Assembly: GCF_020618775.1 (NCBI RefSeq)
Contig: NZ_JAESVB010000006.1
Coordinates: forward strand, 62,001-126,000
Origin: Acidisoma silvae
Lineage (GTDB): Bacteria; Pseudomonadota; Alphaproteobacteria; Acetobacterales; Acetobacteraceae
Direction of reading: 5' to 3'
Length of the DNA: 64,000 nt
Part shown: positions 10,045 through 19,100 of the stretch, piece after piece
How the letters are laid out: every line of letters begins with the position of its first letter
How positions within the stretch are numbered: position 1 is the stretch's first letter
Program-made: the position numbers and the translations under genes
Notes under the pieces: generated by a model
What the model was told of the DNA's origin: nothing
The model's input: only the letters and a program-made list of their open reading frames with translations
Databases searched by the model: none

Positions 10045-10569
10045 ATGACCTTACCTGTGGATTCCTTGGAGATTCGCAACGCGGTGGCGGCTGACGCCGC
10101 CGAATTGACGGCGCTGCTCAATGCGGTGATCGCCAAAGGCGGCACGACCGCGCTGCAAGACCCTTACACGGCCGAAGCGCTGGACCATGCCTATATCACC
10201 GGACCTGACGTCCATTGCTGCTTCGTTGCGGTGGACCGCGCAAGCGGGCGCATCGAAGGCTTCCAGACGCTGGGGCGCAATCCCGCACTTCCCGATGATA
10301 TTGGCGATATCGGCACTTTCGCGCGGCTGGGCGGCACGCAGCGCGGCGTCGGCCGGGCGCTGTTCAATGCGACCCGGCAGCGGGCGACCGAACTAGGCCT
10401 TGCCGCCATCAATGCCATGATCCGCGCCGACAATACCGGCGGCCTCGCCTTCTACGGCAAGCAGGGCTTCATCGACCATGACGTGATCGCTGGCGTGCCG
10501 CTGAAGGATGGCACCAAGGTCGATCGGATCGTCAAACGCCACAGTCTGCTCCCCCCCGAGATCGGCTGA
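10045..10569 (+). CDS. GNAT-family N-acetyltransferase
   Basis: The 174-residue product has the GNAT fold, with the acetyl-CoA-binding segment around QRGVGRALFNATRQRA (Q/RxxGxG/A type) and a C-terminal NTGGLAFYGKQGF strand-helix. It transfers acetyl from acetyl-CoA to an unknown amine acceptor. ATG 10045 has AAGGACAAGGATTC upstream. The longer open frame overlaps the helicase and is not needed. Co-transcription with the SNF2 gene is likely from the 22-base gap. A protein target is possible but not shown. Confidence 0.85.
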   Translation: MTLPVDSLEIRNAVAADAAELTALLNAVIAKGGTTALQDPYTAEALDHAYITGPDVHCCFVAVDRASGRIEGFQTLGRNPALPDDIGDIGTFARLGGTQRGVGRALFNATRQRATELGLAAINAMIRADNTGGLAFYGKQGFIDHDVIAGVPLKDGTKVDRIVKRHSLLPPEIG

Positions 10570-10751
10570 CGAAGAGTTCCCTGGCAGTTTCAGTTAACGC
10601 CGCAGAAACCTGCCGACGGTCGCACCGGCCGGAACGCTTCCGTTCAAGAGGGCTTGACCCGAGACCTGACCAAGAGAAGTAAGACTGTTGCCGCCTTCGA
10701 CCATGGCGCATCGATGCGCTATGTCGGCAGAGGCCAATTGTAAGCGAGCCT

Positions 10752-12518
10752 ATGAACGGCACGGCGCTCAGTCGGATACGCGTCTTTCGCCCGCAGCCTG
10801 CAAAACTGCAGGATGAGCAGGTATCGGCTTTGTTCCGCTCTGTGGCACCCGGCGTGGTGGCAGCGGCCTGCGCCGCGATCGTGCTCGGCGGCTTGCTGAT
10901 CGCCATCGGCAGGCTGCATTGGTCGGTCGCAGGTTTATGGGTCGTGGCGGTCTGCGCCTGTGCCGCCGGGCATTTGCAGCTCCGCCGGGACTACCGCGCA
11001 TCCCCGCCCGTTCTGCGCCAAGCGCCCGGCTGGCCTCGCCGCTTCGCCCTGATCGCCTTCGCCGAAGGACTGTTCTGGGGGTGGATATCCGTCGTCGCGA
11101 TCGGATCCAATCCGCTCGGCGTTGAAATGCTGGTCCTGGTCGTGACGCTCGCCATTGCAGCCGGGTCAGTGCCGTGCTTCGGGCCGCATCTTCCCTCCTT
11201 CCTGGCTCTCTTCTTGCCTGCCACGCTGCCCTTTCTGATCTGGAGCCTGCTGGCCGGTGGCACGATGCATGAAGCGCTCGCGCTTCTCATGCTGATTTAT
11301 GTCGGCGGCATGGGCAGCATGGGACTGGCCTATAACCGCAACTTCAACGCGCTCGTCCGATTGCGCATGGAGAAAGAGGATCTGGCGGCAGCGCTACAAG
11401 TGCAGAAGGACATCGCCGAACGCGCAAGCTACGAAAAATCACAGTTCCTGGCTTCGGCCAGCCATGATCTGCGGCAGCCGGTGCATGCGCTGGGCCTATT
11501 CGTCGGTGCTCTGCGTGGCATCCAAATTTCCGATGAAGGGCTCAAACTGATCGATCAGCTCGATCATGCTTTGCTGGGTCTGGATAATCTGTTCCACACC
11601 GTGCTCGATATCTCGCGCCTGGACGCAGGCGTGCTTGAAGTGCGCCACGAGGATTTTGCTGTCCAGTCGATCCTGGACCGGGTGACGGCCGACCTCGCGC
11701 CTGCCGCGGCCAGCAAGGGAATCGGTTTGCGGCAGCATCCTTGCAGCCTGGGCGTGCGCAGTGATCCCGTGCTGGTCGAGCGCATCCTGCGCAATCTCGT
11801 GGAAAACGCCATCCGCTATACCGAAAGCGGCCGTGTCGTGATCGGATGCCGCAGAGCCGGAGCCTGGCTGCATCTGGAGGTCTGGGATACGGGCTGTGGC
11901 ATTGCCCAAGCCGAACAGGACCGCATTTTTCAGGAATTCTATCAGGTTCGCGACGCTGGGGCGCATATGCGCGGAGGATTGGGGCTGGGTCTCGCGATCG
12001 TCCGCCGCCTGGCAAAGGCGCTGGATGCGCCGCTTACCTTGCGCTCTACCCTCGGCCTTGGCTCGGTCTTTCGCCTCAGCCTGCCGCGTGCCGCTTTGTG
12101 GGAAGAGACGGCCATCGCTGCGTCGTCATTGCCCTCGGCCGTTCTTCCCCGCGCTTTCATCGTCATCATCGATGATGACGATGTCGTCAGAGGGGCTTTG
12201 GGTCGTTTGCTCACCCATTGGGGCCATCAGGTCGTCGCCGCCGCTTCCGGTCAGCTTGCCATTTCCGCCCTTGCCGATTGTCCCGAGCGCCCCGATCTCA
12301 TCATCACTGATTACCGCATCGACCCGGACGAGAACGGCCTCGATGCCGTGCAACGGTTTAATGCCGAATATAATGCCGAAATCCCTGCCATCATTATGAT
12401 GGGGGAGATGCAAGCGGCGGAATTGAAGGAAGTCCACGGCAGCGGCTATCTGGTTCTGCACAAACCTGTGCCGGACCGGCAACTGCGCGCCGCCATCGGC
12501 AATCTTCTCAGGCCTTAG
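10752..12518 (+). CDS. Hybrid membrane sensor histidine kinase/response regulator
   Basis: The 588-residue protein has about five or six N-terminal membrane helices (residues 30-195), a coiled linker, HisKA with phospho-accepting H238 in SASHDLRQPVHALG, and HATPase with NLVENAIRYT, DTGCGI and GGLGLGLAIV motifs. A C-terminal receiver domain has IIDDDDVVR and phospho-acceptor D520 in LIITDYRID. The RQPVHAL box is typical of NahK-like hybrid kinases that feed LuxR-type regulators. A LuxR-type response regulator gene lies convergently 11 bases downstream. The signal sensed by the membrane part is unknown. Confidence 0.92.
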   Translation: MNGTALSRIRVFRPQPAKLQDEQVSALFRSVAPGVVAAACAAIVLGGLLIAIGRLHWSVAGLWVVAVCACAAGHLQLRRDYRASPPVLRQAPGWPRRFALIAFAEGLFWGWISVVAIGSNPLGVEMLVLVVTLAIAAGSVPCFGPHLPSFLALFLPATLPFLIWSLLAGGTMHEALALLMLIYVGGMGSMGLAYNRNFNALVRLRMEKEDLAAALQVQKDIAERASYEKSQFLASASHDLRQPVHALGLFVGALRGIQISDEGLKLIDQLDHALLGLDNLFHTVLDISRLDAGVLEVRHEDFAVQSILDRVTADLAPAAASKGIGLRQHPCSLGVRSDPVLVERILRNLVENAIRYTESGRVVIGCRRAGAWLHLEVWDTGCGIAQAEQDRIFQEFYQVRDAGAHMRGGLGLGLAIVRRLAKALDAPLTLRSTLGLGSVFRLSLPRAALWEETAIAASSLPSAVLPRAFIVIIDDDDVVRGALGRLLTHWGHQVVAAASGQLAISALADCPERPDLIITDYRIDPDENGLDAVQRFNAEYNAEIPAIIMMGEMQAAELKEVHGSGYLVLHKPVPDRQLRAAIGNLLRP

Positions 12519-12529
12519 CTCGACAAATC

Positions 12530-13168
12530 TCAGAGAAGCTTGGCCTCACGCGCCAGGCTCGCGGCCTGCGTCCGGTTGATGACGCGCAGGGTGCGAAATA
12601 TCGCCGTGACATGCGTCTTCACGGTCTTGTCGGCCAGACCAAGACTTTCACCGATTTCCTTGTTCTGCATGCCGCGCGCCAGCAGAACCAGAACCTCCTT
12701 CTGCCGCAATGTCAGTTCATCGACGGACGCGCTGCCCGCCTTCGCGGGATAGCCCCCACCTGCGCCGGGGGCCCCAAGCAGTACCAAAGGCGGCACATAA
12801 ATCTCGCCGCTCAAAACCAGCCGCAATGCAGAAACAATGGTTTGAGGGCTGGCAGATTTCGGCACATATCCGAGCGCGCCACAGGCCAAGGCCCGGCGAA
12901 CGTCGAGTGGGTCTTCCGAGGACGACAGAACGATGACCGGGAGCGCGGGATATTGGCTGCCGAATAGCTTGATGGCGTCGAAACCGCCCAGACCCGGCAT
13001 CATCAAATCCAGGAAAGCCAGATCGAGATCTTTATGATCGGCCGCGAGCGCCAGCGCTTCCTCGCAGGAGCCAGCGAGAAACACGGAAGCATCCTCCAAG
13101 TTCCGCTCAAGAAAGGCACTGAGGCCCTGCCGAACCACGGGATGGTCGTCGATGAGCAACAGCTTCAT
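12530..13168 (-). CDS. LuxR-family two-component response regulator
   Basis: The product has a receiver domain (IDDHPVVRQG, phospho-acceptor D54 in FLDLMMP, LSSSEDP, and the K of GYVPKSAS) and a C-terminal LuxR/NarL helix-turn-helix (LTLRQKEVLVLLARGMQNKEIGES). ATG 13168 gives a family-like start at MKLLLIDDH; an ATG 18 bases upstream (13186) is equally possible. It is convergent with the hybrid kinase gene and probably its output partner. Kinase and regulator are on opposite strands, so they are separately transcribed. Target genes are not evident. Confidence 0.9.
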   Translation of the reverse strand: MKLLLIDDHPVVRQGLSAFLERNLEDASVFLAGSCEEALALAADHKDLDLAFLDLMMPGLGGFDAIKLFGSQYPALPVIVLSSSEDPLDVRRALACGALGYVPKSASPQTIVSALRLVLSGEIYVPPLVLLGAPGAGGGYPAKAGSASVDELTLRQKEVLVLLARGMQNKEIGESLGLADKTVKTHVTAIFRTLRVINRTQAASLAREAKLL

Positions 13169-13432
13169 GGCGCGATCTTTCGCCATTCGGTCGGGCAGCG
13201 CAAGACCCGGCAGGGTCCTAGGCGGTCTTAGCTGGCGTCCTGAGACCTTGGTCCGATTTACGGCCCTCAGGCCAAGCGCTAGTTACGCGATCAAGACGGA
13301 CGGGCAATCCGCCCTGGCTTCCGATCTCAGCTTGAACTTTGCGAACAGGGATTGGCCCGGGCCGCCTGGCTAAAGGCTTGAGCGAATTCGTCAATAGTCT
13401 CGAATTATCCTCGATAAATCGGAGTAGATGAC

Positions 13433-14059
13433 ATGAGCTTGCCAAGATTGATGACGTTTCAATTCGCGGTGCTTGCCTTGCTCGCCTTGGGAAAGATCAG
13501 CCCCGCTCTTGCGGCGCCGCAGGTTGTTCTTTCAGATCCCTTGTCGTCCTGGCCGCTGAACTTCGGCGCACAGGGAGGTTCGCTTCTTTTGAAGAACGGG
13601 TTTGTCCATATTGTTCTGGCACCCAATACAGCCAATTGGGCGATATATAACGGGTTCACATTCACGAATATGGATGCAAGCGTCACGGTGGCGTCACAGA
13701 CCAAGGCCGGCACCCTGGGCGGTCTGATATTCTGGGCGAGCGGCCCAAGCGATTTCTTCGTGTTTTATGCCGCAGATCTGACAGGCACCTTTGCAGTGTA
13801 TCGCCGTGTCTCCAGCGGCAATCCTGGCTGGCGCAACATTGTGCCTTTTATGAAAAGTCCGGCCATCAAAATGGGCGAGGCCAATACGCTGCGCGTTGTC
13901 ACCAAGGGCAACTCCGTCTCGCTCTTCATTAACGGACAGGCCGTAGGAACGCTCGGGATCATGGCGCCCGATGGCGGCGGTGCCGTCGGCATCGAAGCGG
14001 AAAGCGACGCGAAATTACCGGGCGAGTTTGCATTTTCCAATCTCACGGTCAGCCAATAG
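13433..14059 (+). CDS. Secreted protein with LamG-like beta-sandwich, function unknown
   Basis: The 208-residue product has a cleavable signal peptide (hydrophobic VLALLALGKISPALAAP, cut after ALA). The beta-rich remainder resembles DUF1080/concanavalin-type sandwiches: repeated strand patterns with W-A-I-Y-N-G-F-T-F, FFVFYAADL, NTLRVVTKGNSVSLFINGQ and an ending FSNLTVSQ. The LRV...G...S...INGQ..G pattern is typical of laminin-G-like glycan-binding folds. It is probably periplasmic or extracellular. A second secreted protein follows 83 bases after its stop. No catalytic residues can be assigned. Confidence 0.65.
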   Translation: MSLPRLMTFQFAVLALLALGKISPALAAPQVVLSDPLSSWPLNFGAQGGSLLLKNGFVHIVLAPNTANWAIYNGFTFTNMDASVTVASQTKAGTLGGLIFWASGPSDFFVFYAADLTGTFAVYRRVSSGNPGWRNIVPFMKSPAIKMGEANTLRVVTKGNSVSLFINGQAVGTLGIMAPDGGGAVGIEAESDAKLPGEFAFSNLTVSQ

Positions 14060-14142
14060 CGCTGCCTCGATCATCCATCCTTAATCAACGCAACACGATT
14101 GATGGCCGCGCGAAGCGGCCGCGCATGAACAGGAGAATCACG

Positions 14143-14664
14143 ATGTGTCCGATCGCACCGCGCGCCCGGCTGAGCGCCGCATTCCGGGCCGGCGCCTTGT
14201 CCGTTTTCTTGCTGACTGGCCTGACGCTGGCCGGCGGCGCCTATGCCGATACCGCACCAAGCGCCCCGCTCAAGGCCCTTGCCGCGAAGGTCACCGAAAT
14301 GGGCTTCACCCCCACATTTTCACCGAGCGGCGGCCATTTTTATATCGACGGCAACGACAAGCATGAGGACACGATCGATTTTGCCCTATCGAAGGACAAT
14401 ACCTATGTCTGGGTTTATTCCCAGTTGACAACCTATACCGATGCCCAGATGCAGCAATTATCCGCCATCAAATTGCTTCAGGCCAATGACAGCAATCCGG
14501 AATATTTCTCCATCAATTCCGACGCCGGCAAGAACTATCTCTACCTTCAGACCGGGTTTCCCGTGGAGGCGGTTTCAGCCCATACATTACGCGATGCCAT
14601 CGACCGCATCACATCGATGAGTGACGACAACGCACCGGTCTGGGATCCGAAGGGCTGGAAGTAA
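14143..14664 (+). CDS. Secreted YbjN-like protein, function unknown
   Basis: ATG 14143 is preceded by AGGAGAATCACG at ideal spacing; the ATG at 14125 has no ribosome site. The 173-residue product has a signal peptide (SVFLLTGLTLAGGAYADT, cut near A-Y-A). A compact domain follows in which strands alternate with helices (FTPTFSPSGGHFYIDG; TYVWVYSQLTTYTDAQ; NYLYLQTGFPVEAVSAHTL), similar to YbjN/chaperone-like folds. A small hairpin, GGCCGC/GCGGCC (14104-14120), lies just upstream and could attenuate or stabilise the leader. No enzyme signature is visible. Confidence 0.6.
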   Translation: MCPIAPRARLSAAFRAGALSVFLLTGLTLAGGAYADTAPSAPLKALAAKVTEMGFTPTFSPSGGHFYIDGNDKHEDTIDFALSKDNTYVWVYSQLTTYTDAQMQQLSAIKLLQANDSNPEYFSINSDAGKNYLYLQTGFPVEAVSAHTLRDAIDRITSMSDDNAPVWDPKGWK

Positions 14665-14771
14665 GACCCGCAGCAGAATGGCCGTAAGACCAATCGTGGC
14701 AGGAAAACCAGGCCTTCCCTTGTCTCTGTCGCCTGATGGTCCGGCGATGGAGACAAGGCTTCCCTTTTTGC

Positions 14772-15104
14772 TCAACCCGCCGTTTCCAGCCGGTAGCAGG
14801 CGGCGGCCAGCCCATCCGTCTCCAGCGCATGGCGCAAAGCGGCGTCACCCTCCGGGCCGGCCGGCACGGCGCCGAGGCGCGTGAAGAAGGGCATCTCGCC
14901 CACCGCGCGGGCGCGGAACAATTGCCCCAAAGCCTCGGCCACCGGGCTGCGTGCGACGCAGCAGGTGCAGCCCAAGGCATGACCGGCCATGCGGCTGTCC
15001 CAGGGGGATTCTTCCGGATTTTCCACAATCCAGGCGACATCGGGGGCTTCGATGTCGGTGGCTTGCGCGATGAAGACAGGTATGCGTGCGTCGATACGGA
15101 CCAT
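14772..15104 (-). CDS. Small CTCC-motif protein, function unknown
   Basis: The 110-residue product has no signal peptide. Its most distinctive part is GHALGCTCCVARSPVAEAL, three cysteines in four residues preceded by His, which could bind a metal or act in thiol chemistry. A helical LGQLFRARAVGEMPFFTRL segment follows. I do not recognise a named family. The gene is divergent from the SahR-like regulator and metH with 38 bases between the start codons. The dyad operator at 15112-15131 therefore very likely controls it too, which suggests a link to methionine, cobalamin or zinc metabolism. That link is inference. Confidence 0.65.
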   Translation of the reverse strand: MVRIDARIPVFIAQATDIEAPDVAWIVENPEESPWDSRMAGHALGCTCCVARSPVAEALGQLFRARAVGEMPFFTRLGAVPAGPEGDAALRHALETDGLAAACYRLETAG

Positions 15105-15111
15105 GCGATAG

Positions 15112-15131
15112 ACATAAACATATCTTTATGT
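15112..15131. promoter_or_regulatory. ArsR-type dyad operator between the CTCC gene and sahR-metH
   Basis: ACATAAA (15112-15118), a 6-base spacer CATATC and TTTATGT (15125-15131) make a perfect inverted repeat, 12 bases before the regulator ATG and 8 bases before the divergent gene. AT-rich dyads of this size are the usual targets of ArsR-family repressors, and SahR sites are described as such dyads. It probably lets the regulator control both directions. Confidence 0.75.
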
Positions 15132-15142
15132 ATATTCAAGCC

Positions 15143-16144
15143 ATGGAGACCATCCTCAATTCCCTGCGGGCCGCCGCCGAGCCGACGCGCATGCGCATTC
15201 TGGCGCTGTGCACGCGCGGCGCCTTTTGCGTCAGCGAATTGGTGACGATCCTCGGCCAGTCCCAGCCCAGCCTGTCGCGCCATCTGCGCCTGCTGGTGGA
15301 AGCCGGGTTGCTGCGCCGCCAGCAGGAAGGCGTGTTTTCCTGGTTCGCGCTGGCGGACGCCGCCAGCGCCGAAGGCGCCCTCGCCCGCCTTCTGGTCGGC
15401 CGCCTGCCCGAGGATGACGCGGTTCTGGCCGCCGACCGCCGCATGGCGGTGCAGACCCTGTCCGAACGCGCCCGCACAGCCTCCGACAGTTTTCGCGCCC
15501 AGGGCGCCGATTGGGATGAGATGACGGCCCTCGGCCTGCCCAAAGCGGAGGTTGAAGCCGCGCTGGCCAGCGTCGCCGGGCAAGGCAGGCTGGGCCGGGT
15601 GCTGGATATCGGCACCGGCACCGGCCGCGTGCTGGAACTGCTTGGCCCCCGCGCCGATTTGGGCCTTGGCGTCGATGCCAGCCCGCAGATGATGAAGCTG
15701 GCCCGCACCCGTCTAGCCCAGGCGGGCCTCGCCCATTGCAGCCTGCGCCAGGCCGATATGTATCGGCTGCCGCTGCCCGATGGCGGCGACGGCCAGGGCT
15801 TTGACCTCACCATATTGCAGATGGTGCTGCATCACGCCGAAGACCCCGAGGCGGTGCTGCGCGAAGCCGCCCGCGTGACGCGCAGGGGCGGCAAGATCAT
15901 CGTCGTCGAACTCGCCGCCCATATGGCGCATGACGCGGCCGACAAGCTGGCCCATCGCCATCGCGGCTTCGCGGCACAGGCCATGCGCGCCATGCTGCTG
16001 GATGCGGGCTTGTCCCTCGCCGGCACGGTCACTATTCCGGGTCCGATCGCGACCGAAATCTGGAGCGGTGCCGTCATCAACCGCCCGATCCCTATGCCTG
16101 CGCTGTCTCCGCGCCTGTCTGACCATCAAGAGGCCCATCCATGA
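15143..16144 (+). CDS. ArsR-type regulator fused to a SAM-methyltransferase domain (SahR-like)
   Basis: The 333-residue protein has an N-terminal winged helix (residues about 1-90; EPTRMRILALCTRG, then SQPSLSRHLRLLVEAGLL). A Rossmann methyltransferase-like domain follows (DIGTGTGRVLELL as the SAM-binding glycine motif, LPLPDG, LTILQMVLHHAEDPEAVLREAARV). This fusion is that of SahR, the proteobacterial regulator that senses S-adenosylhomocysteine and controls methionine-cycle genes. ATG 15143 is chosen because an upstream extension would cover the operator. The stop overlaps the metH start (ATGA), so the two are one operon. Confidence 0.85.
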   Translation: METILNSLRAAAEPTRMRILALCTRGAFCVSELVTILGQSQPSLSRHLRLLVEAGLLRRQQEGVFSWFALADAASAEGALARLLVGRLPEDDAVLAADRRMAVQTLSERARTASDSFRAQGADWDEMTALGLPKAEVEAALASVAGQGRLGRVLDIGTGTGRVLELLGPRADLGLGVDASPQMMKLARTRLAQAGLAHCSLRQADMYRLPLPDGGDGQGFDLTILQMVLHHAEDPEAVLREAARVTRRGGKIIVVELAAHMAHDAADKLAHRHRGFAAQAMRAMLLDAGLSLAGTVTIPGPIATEIWSGAVINRPIPMPALSPRLSDHQEAHP

Positions 16145-19100
16145 GCAATCGCCCGCATCTTCTCGACGCGCTCAGCCGCGAGGTTCTGCTCTGTGACGGC
16201 GGCATGGGCAGCCGCGTTCAGGCGCTGACGCTCGACATCGAAAAGGACTTCTGGAACCGGGAGAATTGCACGGAAGTGCTGAACCTCTCCCGCCCCGACA
16301 TGGTGCGGGAAATCCATCGCGGCTATTTCGAGGCCGGCGCCGATATGGTGGAAACCAATACCTTCGGCGGCAGCCCGATTACGCTCGCCGAATTCGAGCT
16401 GGAAGACCGCGCTTTTGAGATCAACAAGATCGCCGCCGAACTGGCGCGCGAGGCCGCCGACAGTTTTTCGGACGGCCGCCATCGCTATGTGGTGGGTTCG
16501 GTTGGGCCGGGCACGAAGCTGCCGACGCTGGGCAATGTCGCCTATGACCCGCTGGAAGCCAGCCTTGCCGTGCAGGCGCGCGGCCTCATCGCCGGTGGTG
16601 TGGACGCCATTCTGATCGAGACCTGCCAGGACACCTTGCAGATCAAGGCCGCCGTCAATGCCGCCAAAATCGCCCGCGCCGAGGCCGGCGGCGATACGCC
16701 GATCTTCGTGCAGGTGACGGTGGAAACCACCGGCACGCTGCTGGTGGGGCCGGATATCGCCGCCGCCGCCACCGTGATCGACGCGCTGGACGTGCCGCTG
16801 ATGGGCCTGAACTGCGCCACCGGCCCGCAGGAAATGGCCGAGCACATCCGGTGGCTTTCAGCGAACTGGCGCGGCTTCATCTCCGTCCAGCCCAATGCCG
16901 GTCTGCCGGAACTCGTCAACGGTCAGACGCATTACCCGCTGGGTGCCGAGGAAATGGCGAGCTGGGTGGAGCGCTATATCGCCGAGGACGGGCTGAACCT
17001 GATTGGCGGCTGCTGCGGCACCTCCACACCCCATATTTCCGCCCTCGACGCCATGCTGCGGCGGCGCGCCGGTTCGCTTATTCGTCCGGCCCCCGTGCTG
17101 CGGAAACCGGTCTGGATTCCCTCCGTCGCGGGCCTGTACGGCCAGACGTCTCTGCGCCAGGAGAACAGCTATTTCTCCATCGGCGAGCGATGCAATGCCA
17201 ATGGCTCCAAGAAATGGCGTCAGTTGCAGGAAGCACAGGATTGGGACGGTTGCGTCGCCATGGGCCGCGAGCAGATGGGCGAAGGCTCTAACGCGCTCGA
17301 CATCTGCACGGCCTTCGTCGGCCGCGACGAAGTTTTTGAGATGAACGAGGTGGTTCGCCGCTTCACCAGCAGCGTGAACGCGCCGCTGGTCATCGACAGC
17401 ACCGAACGCGTGGTGCTGGAATCCGCGCTGAAGCTGCATGGCGGCAAGCCCATCATCAATTCCATCAATTTCGAGGACGGAGAAAAGCCGGCCGAGGATC
17501 GCATGATCCTGGCGAAGAAGTTCGGCACGGCGGTGATCGCTTTGACCATCGACGAAGTCGGCATGGCGAAATCGGCCGAGGACAAGCTGCGCATCGCCCG
17601 TCGTCTGGTGGAATTTGCCTGCGACAAGCACGGCCTGCCGCAGTCGGACCTGCTGATCGATCCGCTGACCTTCACCATCGCCACCGGCAATGAGGATGAC
17701 CGCAAGCTGGGGCTTTGGACGCTGGAAGGCATCAAGGCCATTCGCGACGCATTCCCCGATATCCAGATCATCCTGGGCCTGTCCAATATCAGCTTCGGCC
17801 TCAACCCCGCCGCGCGCGCCGTGCTGAACTCGGTCTTTCTGGATCATGCGCTGCGCGCCGGCATGACAGGGGCTATCGTGCATGTCAGCAAAATCCGCCC
17901 GCTGCATCTGATTCCGGCCGAGGAAGTGGCGGTCGCCGAAGACCTGATCTTCGACCGCCGCCGCGAGGGCTATGACCCGCTGCAAAAGCTGCTGGAGATT
18001 TTCGCCGACCGGAAGCTGGCCGATGTCGGCGCCAAGCAGCGCGCCGAGACGGTGGAGGGCCGGCTGAAGGACCGCATCGTCGACGGCGACCGCAAGGGAC
18101 TGGACGAGGATCTGGCGGAAGCGATGCTGACGCATCCGCCGATCGATATCATCAACACCATTCTGCTCGACGGCATGAAGGTGGTGGGCGAGCTGTTCGG
18201 CGCCGGCAAGATGCAGCTGCCTTTCGTGCTGCAAAGTGCGGAGACCATGAAGGCCGCCGTCGCCTATCTGGAACCGCATATGGAAAAGGTGGAGGGTCAG
18301 GAGAAAGGCACCATCGTGCTGGCGACCGTGAAGGGCGACGTGCATGATATCGGCAAGAACCTGGTCGATATCATCCTCACCAATAACGGCTATCGCGTCA
18401 TCAATCTCGGCATCAAGGTGCCGCTGGCCGATATGGTCGCGGCCGTGCGGGACAACCGGGCGCATGCCATCGGCATGTCCGGCCTGCTGGTGAAATCCAC
18501 CGTCGTCATGAAGGACAATCTGGAGGAGCTGACGCGCCAGGGTCTGGACGTGCCGATCCTGCTGGGCGGTGCCGCGCTGACGCGCAACTTCGTGGAAGAT
18601 GACTGCGTCCGCGCCTATGCGAGCGGGCGCGTCGCCTATGCGCGGGATGCCTTCGATGGCCTGTCCCTGATGGAAAAGGTCACCAGCAGCGGCTTCGACG
18701 ATTACGCCGCCGCCATCCAGACCAAGCGCGCGGGCAAGGCGCGCAATACCAGCCGCACGCTGGGCCAGGCGGATACGAAAGCCTTCCAGCCTGTCGATAT
18801 CGGGGCCGCGCAGGCGCGCCGCCACCGGCTGACGCAGGATCAGCCCGTCATCACGCCGCCCTTCTTTGGCGCGCGCGTTGTGGAGGCAACGCCCAAGGCC
18901 GTGCTGCCCTTCCTGAACGAGCGCAGCCTGTATCAGTTCCAATGGGGCTTCCGGAAACAGGGCCGCACGCTGGAAGACTTCCTGGGCTGGGCCAAGCAGG
19001 AATTGCGGCCGATCATGCGGCGGATGCTGACCCTGACCGAGGAACAGGATGTGCTCAAGCCGCAGGCGATCTACGGCTATTGGAAAGCCGCCGGCCAGGG

